12,430 bases of DNA, from NCBI GenBank assembly GCA_028290805.1, contig JAQGJA010000125.1:1-12430 (forward strand), read 5' to 3'. The position numbers were made by a program, and so were the translations under genes. Below are positions 8,401 to 12,430 of this stretch, piece by piece (the stretch's first letter is position 1; each line of letters begins with the position of its first letter). Source of the stretch: Alphaproteobacteria bacterium. Its GTDB lineage: Bacteria > Pseudomonadota > Alphaproteobacteria > Micavibrionales > SZUA-601. The notes below the pieces were generated by a model. It did no database searches and was not told the origin of the DNA. It saw only the letters and a program-made list of their open reading frames with translations.

Positions 8401-8910
8401 CGTACGCTTGGGCGTGTCGATATAACGGATAGTGCCGTTTTCAATGGTGAAATCATCGACCGAAAGCTGGTCCGATGCGGTTTCGGTTTCCTCTGCTTTT
8501 TCTTCTTCGGCCGCATCGGGCGCTGGCGTGAATTGCCAGTTATTCTTGCCATCCGCCATGACTTCCAGGTTGATGGCCGGTTCTGTAATGGTGATATGCG
8601 TGACCTGGATCTTTTTGGACAAAAGCGGAATAAGCGCCACGCCGACATCGATGGCCTTGACGCTGGCAAACTCGCGCGACATCGCGCCTTCCGGATTGGT
8701 GATGGCCACATCGGTCAGGCGGGCATAAGGCGCAGGCAACAGGCTCAACCGGATATCGCCATTGATCACAATCTCGCGCCCCGTGGCCTCCATTGCCTTT
8801 TGCTGGATCTGGGGCTTGTATTTGTTCAGGTCGACCAAAGCGGGGACCAGCAAGACCAGTAAAACGAGTGCGCCGATAAGGCCCAGAAAAATATACAATG
8901 CTTTTTTCAC
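5422..8910 (-). CDS. AsmA-family protein
   Basis: This large envelope protein has one N-terminal membrane anchor (VKKALYIFLGLIGALVLLVL) and a periplasmic body. I prefer the GTG at 8910 because it gives the usual AsmA beginning (a K-K pair, one hydrophobic helix, then VDLNKYKPQI). An in-frame TTG at 8937 would add nine residues and has no better ribosome site. The N-terminal AsmA region includes GREIVINGDIRLSLLPAPYA. The C-terminal AsmA-like region includes NGDGEIRITGGVVNGIDLDG, the P-L-P-T-K-Q-V-D-L-A-G-T strand and the G-P-M-N-D-P-K motif. Two Pro/Ala-rich low-complexity stretches occur, one mid-protein (about 7205-7325) and one near the C-terminus (about 5480-5650), before a terminal QLGGQMLQNLLGGGK helix. 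At about 1,162 residues it is roughly twice E. coli AsmA, a common size in alphaproteobacteria. The family is linked to outer-membrane and lipid homeostasis, probably as lipid-transfer bridges. It lies downstream of phaB on the same strand. Confidence 0.9.
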   Translation of the reverse strand: MKKALYIFLGLIGALVLLVLLVPALVDLNKYKPQIQQKAMEATGREIVINGDIRLSLLPAPYARLTDVAITNPEGAMSREFASVKAIDVGVALIPLLSKKIQVTHITITEPAINLEVMADGKNNWQFTPAPDAAEEEKAEETETASDQLSVDDFTIENGTIRYIDTPKRTQDTIGPITGKFTLASLQGPVTGNGTITVLDKLPVAFEGTIDNLPREADGVIPFKLALTILNDAGRADLNGQIQKGKTMSAKAETAIGINDLPKILGAISEDGVAPTLPPFLRGKNAVNGLLEYKNDQARINNLVLRAGEAEISGSFLADLKTKKSITIDLKNVVLPPDMAQQVAPAADAKENKEPKTDTLAQSLEKNFASATDFLETELPLSPLNLVVTAAQLPLPGQPMMRDVRIAISSGAKGMTIQNIEAKLPGNTSVQLQGELPIRQDGKIANAMIKAKITTQNFQAAMGKEGTPLATPISVQTTLNLSRENLRLDPFQVSQNKQSVQGDIVYTPHADEALVIALKGSALNVDAFIGKPGDTAPTPAEPAPPVQAAIPGGATGPAVVPADPLAVLDGFKARISANLESITYHDKTAKNVSIQSNISGNAMQLQQANIGDLGGMVLTGNGKIDRLSPLGGANFVLHGTTPDLSGTLKALGNEKAKNLGASQFDAQIDGDANNLKIGLNGTIDQGKIAVNGTASNLSNSPEFIGNVDIAHPETATIVRNFAGLTPNVDLGAFALRTNLTYGKNTFKAKDLDLKLGSAGALQGNVNLIFDRDTKTIDANIHGDKLALAALMGDDTQTSAAAVDTTQPKQTDEGWSKEPIDLSFLRNTAGMANVEIGELLYKKFVVNGFGATINFENGNLNMRRLKGNLFNASPFNINGQLAPGAEGQAHRGDFTIGINNADAAKLFIALGSKPFNRGTLDLTQKFNFNGASPFEIINSLNGDGEIRITGGVVNGIDLDGLAAKLDRPNSLSDFAAIVEQARAGGETAISDVTMPVEIRNGIVNVRDTVIRTQKTAMDVKGTIPLPTKQVDLAGTITFVEQRNLPPLTLFIRGPMNDPKKSFDTGSFTNFFAQKATEKLQEKVQEKLGKLLGVPSPAPAAAPAQTPAAPATDAPPANAAGVAPITPPTAPTPPAAPAPQAVKPEDALKQLGGQMLQNLLGGGK

Positions 8911-8988
8911 GTGGGGGGTATTCCATCCATAATTCAATGAAGATCAATTATGCGAGTTTAGCCCAAGCGCAAGCCCCGCGCCAGAGTC

Positions 8989-9717
8989 TTACCCCAGATA
9001 CTGCCCCCCATTAACCGAAAATACCGCACCCGTTGTAAATGCCGCTTCTTCAGAGGCGAGATAGGCGACCAATGCGCCGATTTCCTCGGGCTTGCCCAGT
9101 CGGCCGGCCGGAATGGTTTTGACTATTTCGCTTAAAATTTCTGCCTGGATCGCGCCGGTCATATCGGTTTCGATATAGCCGGGGCAGATCACATTGGCCG
9201 TGATATTCTTGCGCGCGCCTTCCAAAGCCAGAGCCTTGGTAAAGCCGATCAGCCCCGCTTTGGCCGCGCAATAATTCGTCTGGCCCATCTGGCCTTTTTG
9301 CGCGTTGATCGAGGAAATATTGATGATGCGGCCGAATTCCTGTTCGCGCATTTTATTGACGACCGCGCGGGTCATGTTAAAGGCCGATTTCAGATTGGTG
9401 TCGATCACGGCATCCCAGTCATTCTCATTCATTTTATGCAGGAAGCCGTCTTTGGTGATCCCGGCATTATTGACCAGTACATGGATCGCGCCATGGGTTT
9501 CGATCAGCTTGCCGATTTCTTCCTGGACCTGTTGGAAACTCGCGACATCGAATTTGGCGATTTCAACACCATTCTCATTCTTAAATTTATCGGCGGCTTC
9601 GTCATTGCTGTAATAATTGGCAATGACCTGGAAATCATGCTTCTGCAAATACTTCGATATCGCCGCACCAATGCCGCGCGTGCCACCTGTGACGAGGGCA
9701 ATTTTTTTATCAGTCAT
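8989..9717 (-). CDS. phaB: Acetoacetyl-CoA reductase (PhaB, NADPH-type short-chain dehydrogenase)
   Basis: The enzyme reduces acetoacetyl-CoA to (R)-3-hydroxybutyryl-CoA, the second step of PHB synthesis in the cytoplasm. The 242 residues match the family length. Visible SDR features are the cofactor glycine motif TGGTRGIG (10-17), NNAG (83-86), N108, S136, Y149 and K153 as the catalytic tetrad, and the PGYIETDM segment. The block SSINAQKGQMGQTNYCAAKA is diagnostic of PhaB rather than FabG. A clean AAAGGA ribosome site lies 6 bases before the ATG. The gene follows phaA by 21 bases, so the two are surely co-transcribed. FabG (3-oxoacyl-ACP reductase) is the main alternative, but the linkage to phaA and the PhaB-type active-site block argue against it. 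Confidence 0.95.
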   Translation of the reverse strand: MTDKKIALVTGGTRGIGAAISKYLQKHDFQVIANYYSNDEAADKFKNENGVEIAKFDVASFQQVQEEIGKLIETHGAIHVLVNNAGITKDGFLHKMNENDWDAVIDTNLKSAFNMTRAVVNKMREQEFGRIINISSINAQKGQMGQTNYCAAKAGLIGFTKALALEGARKNITANVICPGYIETDMTGAIQAEILSEIVKTIPAGRLGKPEEIGALVAYLASEEAAFTTGAVFSVNGGQYLG

Positions 9718-9723
9718 GTTATA

Positions 9724-9729
9724 TCCTTT
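9724..9729 (-). promoter_or_regulatory. Ribosome binding site of phaB
   Basis: AAAGGA on the minus strand lies 6 bases before the phaB ATG, inside the 21-base phaA-phaB gap. It fixes the phaB start. Confidence 0.7.
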
Positions 9730-9738
9730 ATATTTAAA

Positions 9739-10914
9739 TTAATCGCGCTCGATGCACATCGAAACGCCCATGCCGCCGCCGATGCACAAGGTCACCAGGC
9801 CTTTCTTAGCGTCGCGTTTTTTCATTTCATGCACCAATGTGACCAGACAACGCGTACCCGAAGCACCGATGGGATGGCCCAGGGCAATAGCGCCGCCATT
9901 GACGTTCACTTTTGCTTCATCCAGATGCAATTCTTTCATCACGTAACAGGCTTGCGCAGCAAAGGCTTCGTTTGATTCAATGAGGTCAAGGTCCGCAACC
10001 TGCCAGCCGGCTTTTTCCAGGGCCGTACGGCTGGAAGGGACGGGGCCGGTTCCCATGATGGAGGGATCGACGCCTTCGGTTGCATAGGATTTGATGCGCG
10101 CCAGGATTTCCAGCCCGCGTTTTTTGGCTTCGGATTCCGTCATCAGGACGACGACCGCCGCGCCGTCATTGATGCCCGAGGCATTGCCGGCCGTTACGGT
10201 ACCTTCGGGTTTAAAGGCGGGGCGCAAACCGTTCAGGCTTTCGGCGGTGGTGCCGCTGCGCGGGAATTCATCGGTATCAAATACGATGTCGCCTTTTTTG
10301 GACTTGATCGTGAAGGGAATGATTTCATCCTTGAAACGGCCGGATTTGATCGCAGCTTCGGCGCGGTTCTGGGATTTGGCGGCGAAATGGTCTTGATCCT
10401 GGCGGCTGATATCGAATTGTTCGGCCATGTTTTCCGCGGTGATGCCCATATGGTACTGGTTGAAGGCTTCCCACAATCCGTCGGTGATCATCGTATCGAC
10501 CATTTTCGTGTCGCCGAATTTAACGCCGTTGCGCAAATGCATGGCGTGCGGGGCCATGCTCATGCTTTCCTGGCCGCCTGCGATAATGATTTTCGCTTCG
10601 CCCAGTGTGATCAGGCCTGCAGCGAGCGCCACGGAACGTACGCCCGAACCGCATACCTGGTTAATCAGCAGTGCGGTTTTACCGTGGGGAATGCCAGCTT
10701 TTATCTGCGCCTGGCGGGCGGGATTTTGTCCGGTGGCAGCGGTCAATACCTGGCCCAGCACGACCTGGTCGACATCTTCGGGGGCAAGATTGCTTTTTTC
10801 CATGGCGGCCCTGATCACATGCGCGCCCAGTTCATGCGCACGCGTATTGCCGATTGTGCCATTGAAATTGCCGATGGCGGTACGAACCGCAGCCGTGATG
10901 ACGATCTGTTCCAT
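9739..10914 (-). CDS. phaA: Acetyl-CoA C-acetyltransferase (beta-ketothiolase, PhaA)
   Basis: The enzyme condenses two acetyl-CoA to acetoacetyl-CoA (reversible), the first step of PHB synthesis. The 391 residues match biosynthetic thiolases. The nucleophilic cysteine C88 is in NQVCGSGVRSV, the NEAF motif is at about 315-318, H347 lies in GGAIALGHPIGASGTR, and the second catalytic cysteine C377 is in CIGGGMG. All four thiolase signature regions are intact. The start is supported by a strong AGGGGAG ribosome site. It is followed closely by phaB, and a small coiled-coil gene precedes it by 65 bases. A degradative thiolase or AtoB function cannot be excluded from sequence alone, but the phaB partner indicates polymer precursor synthesis. 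Confidence 0.96.
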   Translation of the reverse strand: MEQIVITAAVRTAIGNFNGTIGNTRAHELGAHVIRAAMEKSNLAPEDVDQVVLGQVLTAATGQNPARQAQIKAGIPHGKTALLINQVCGSGVRSVALAAGLITLGEAKIIIAGGQESMSMAPHAMHLRNGVKFGDTKMVDTMITDGLWEAFNQYHMGITAENMAEQFDISRQDQDHFAAKSQNRAEAAIKSGRFKDEIIPFTIKSKKGDIVFDTDEFPRSGTTAESLNGLRPAFKPEGTVTAGNASGINDGAAVVVLMTESEAKKRGLEILARIKSYATEGVDPSIMGTGPVPSSRTALEKAGWQVADLDLIESNEAFAAQACYVMKELHLDEAKVNVNGGAIALGHPIGASGTRCLVTLVHEMKKRDAKKGLVTLCIGGGMGVSMCIERD

Positions 10915-10920
10915 AAATTT

Positions 10921-10927
10921 CTCCCCT
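10921..10927 (-). promoter_or_regulatory. Strong ribosome binding site of phaA
   Basis: AGGGGAG on the minus strand lies 6 bases before the phaA ATG. It is the strongest Shine-Dalgarno in the window, consistent with high thiolase expression. Confidence 0.7.
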
Positions 10928-10979
10928 GAAATGCTTGTAAAATATGTTGCGCACAGTGTACGGTTTTATGGGGTAAAGT

Positions 10980-11312
10980 TCAAGCCTTTGGCTTTGTGTT
11001 TTTCTTTGGCGCTTTGCTGCGTTGCGCCATTTTCTTTTCCAATATGGCGATGCGCTGTTCCAGTTCGGCGATCCGCGCATTCTCGTTATTCTGGCCAAAG
11101 CCGGGAAACCCCTGCATGAAGGGCATCATGAAGGGCATGCCGCCCATGGCCTGGCCAAAGCCAAAACTCCCTGCAAAATCGGGCGGCATATTTTTTTCCT
11201 TCAGCATCTGCGCCCATTTTCCCTGCCAGATTTTCAGGAAGGCTTCGGTGATTTCTTCCGGCGTATTTGGGGGTGAATTTGGGGGCGATTGTGTTTTTTC
11301 TTTATCGGTCAT
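10980..11312 (-). CDS. Small Met/Phe/Gly-rich protein with C-terminal coiled coil, upstream of phaA
   Basis: I do not recognise this 110-residue protein with confidence. It has four visible parts. A Pro/Ser/Asn-rich N-terminus is followed by an amphipathic helix (PEEITEAFLKIWQGKWAQML). A hydrophobic, Met/Phe/Gly-rich middle comes next (FGQAMGGMPFMMPFMQGFPG). A heptad-like segment (ARIAELEQRIAILEKKM) and a basic Lys-rich tail end the protein. An AGGA ribosome site lies 7 bases before the ATG. It stands 65 bases upstream of phaA on the same strand and is probably in the same operon. A hydrophobic patch plus coiled coil plus basic tail next to PHB genes recalls PHA-granule-associated or synthase-accessory proteins (phasins, PhaM, PhaE-like). 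That is inference from position and shape, with no family motif identified. Confidence 0.75.
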   Translation of the reverse strand: MTDKEKTQSPPNSPPNTPEEITEAFLKIWQGKWAQMLKEKNMPPDFAGSFGFGQAMGGMPFMMPFMQGFPGFGQNNENARIAELEQRIAILEKKMAQRSKAPKKNTKPKA

Positions 11313-11357
11313 AGAATGATCCTAAAATAAATCAGTGCGTAAAGTCACGGAGAAAAA
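11313..11357. promoter_or_regulatory. Divergent intergenic region between the pha-linked operon and argS
   Basis: Forty-five bases separate the two divergent start codons. Each side has its own ribosome site: AGGA for the minus-strand gene and GGAG, 5 bases before the ATG, for argS. Promoters must lie here or overlap coding sequence. No confident -35/-10 elements could be assigned. Confidence 0.35.
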
Positions 11358-12430
11358 ATGCTGTTATCGCCTTTGACCGATCTGGTCAGCCAGAGTTTCG
11401 CCAATCAGGGCCTGCCCGCCGAACTGGGCCGCGTCATCATGGCCGACCGCCCCGATCTGGCCGATGTGCAGTGCAATGGCGCGTTGCAGGGCGCCAAACT
11501 GGCCGGCAAGCCCCCCCGCGCCATCGCCGAAAGCATCGTTGCGGAACTGAAAGAAAAAGCAGGCGATGTGTTTACCGATATTTCGATTGCAGGTCCCGGA
11601 TTTATTAATTTCAAAATCCGGCCTGAATTTCTGGCAAAGCAACTGGCGGTGCAGAACGGGCAGGAAAAATTTGGCTTTGCGCAGGCACATGCACAAAAAG
11701 TCGTTGTCGATTATTGCGGCGTCAATATTGCCAAAGCCATTCATGTCGGCCATATGCGTCCCACCATTATCGGCGACGCCATCCAGCGTTTATATCGTTT
11801 TGCCGGCCATGATGTTATTACGGATGTGCATCTTGGCGATTGGGGCCTGCCTATGGGTATCGTCATTAACGAGGTCCAGCGAGAGCAGCCGGATCTGCCG
11901 TATTTCAGGGATGATTATACCGGGTCTTATCCCGAAACGCCGCCTTTCTCTCTGGATGATCTGGCGCGGCTTTATCCGCAAGGGTCCCTTCGTACCAAGG
12001 ATGACAAGGAAGAGCGTGCAAAAGTCGGGATTATTACCGCCAAACTGCAAGGCGGACATCCGGGCTATCGCGCCTTGTGGAAACATATCGTTGCGGTATC
12101 GCTGATTGATATCCGCAAGATCACAGACTTTCTGGATATCAATTTTGATTACTGGTACGGCGAAAGCGATGCGCATCCCTATATCGCCCCGATGCTGGAA
12201 GACTTGAAACAGCGCAATCTTGCCGTGATGAGCGACGGCGCATTGGTCATGCATGTGGTGGAAGAAAGCGATAATAAAGAAATCCCACCGATCATCCTGG
12301 TAAAACGCGATGGCGGCGTGATGTATGGCACAACCGATCTTGCGACCATCGTACAACGGCAAAAAGATTTTCATCCCGACCAGATCATCTATGTTTTCGA
12401 CCAGCGCCAGGAACTGCACATCACCCAGGT
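11358..12430 (+). CDS. argS: Arginyl-tRNA synthetase (partial, C-terminus beyond right edge)
   Basis: This is a class I aminoacyl-tRNA synthetase charging tRNA-Arg with arginine. The 357 codons present include the N-terminal Arg-specific additional domain (about 1-95, ending at GPGFINFKI), then the catalytic core. The core contains the class I HIGH-type motif in NIAKAIHVGHMRPTIIGDA (H129-V-G-H132) and the neighbouring DVHLGDWGLPMG block typical of ArgRS. YWYGESDAHP and LVKRDGGVMYGTTDLATI are further ArgRS signatures. The start is supported by GGAG with a 5-base spacer. The frame is open to the end of the window, where the remaining catalytic and anticodon-binding parts are cut off. It is divergent from the pha-linked genes. 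The residue before the N-I-A-K block is Cys-Gly (DYCGVN), where many ArgRS have Ser/Gly-rich residues, a small variation. Confidence 0.96.
   Translation, partial: MLLSPLTDLVSQSFANQGLPAELGRVIMADRPDLADVQCNGALQGAKLAGKPPRAIAESIVAELKEKAGDVFTDISIAGPGFINFKIRPEFLAKQLAVQNGQEKFGFAQAHAQKVVVDYCGVNIAKAIHVGHMRPTIIGDAIQRLYRFAGHDVITDVHLGDWGLPMGIVINEVQREQPDLPYFRDDYTGSYPETPPFSLDDLARLYPQGSLRTKDDKEERAKVGIITAKLQGGHPGYRALWKHIVAVSLIDIRKITDFLDINFDYWYGESDAHPYIAPMLEDLKQRNLAVMSDGALVMHVVEESDNKEIPPIILVKRDGGVMYGTTDLATIVQRQKDFHPDQIIYVFDQRQELHITQ

Noticed and set aside
8945..8988. GC-rich segment after phaB that might be a terminator
   Set aside because: The best stem is about four base pairs (GCGC/GCGC) and no T-run follows, so no terminator is called.
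11790..12419. Minus-strand open frame of 209 codons
   Set aside because: Antisense to argS, whose catalytic motifs are unmistakable on the plus strand.

Overview
The window looks like ordinary chromosome of an alphaproteobacterium. The evidence is the ArgS sequence style, a long AsmA-family protein, a RHH_4-type ribbon-helix-helix protein, a phaA-phaB pair and moderately high GC. A Rhodospirillales- or Micavibrionales-like lineage is plausible, but that is inference. No RNA genes, insertion sequences, CRISPR arrays or plasmid functions were seen, and no gene-free stretch exceeds 300 bases.

Layout, left to right. (1) Positions 1-4676 are one uninterrupted minus-strand reading frame of at least 1,558 codons that runs off the left edge. 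I checked it codon by codon and found no stop. It encodes a protein with an N-terminal membrane segment, a short Cys-containing head, and then a very long mosaic of phage-tail-fibre-like repeats ending, within the window, in a precise 17-residue tandem repeat. (2) Positions 4805-5176 (minus) hold a single-domain response regulator interrupted by an in-frame amber codon at codon 87. The rest of the receiver domain, including the conserved Lys-Pro, is intact downstream in the same frame. (3) A 67-residue ribbon-helix-helix protein (5211-5414, plus) is divergent from the regulator. (4) A large AsmA-family protein (5422-8910, minus) follows. (5) The polyhydroxyalkanoate precursor genes phaB and phaA (minus) lie upstream of asmA, preceded by a small Met/Phe/Gly-rich coiled-coil protein (10980-11312, minus). 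These three probably form one transcription unit (small protein, phaA, phaB), with asmA possibly downstream of it. (6) The 5' part of argS (11358 to the right edge, plus) is divergent from that unit.

How they fit together: PhaA condenses two acetyl-CoA and PhaB reduces acetoacetyl-CoA to (R)-3-hydroxybutyryl-CoA, the monomer for PHB. The polymerase gene phaC is not in the window. The small upstream protein is a candidate for a PHA-granule or synthase-associated factor, by position and shape only. The most unusual items are the giant membrane-anchored tail-fibre-like protein and the amber-interrupted response regulator directly upstream of it.
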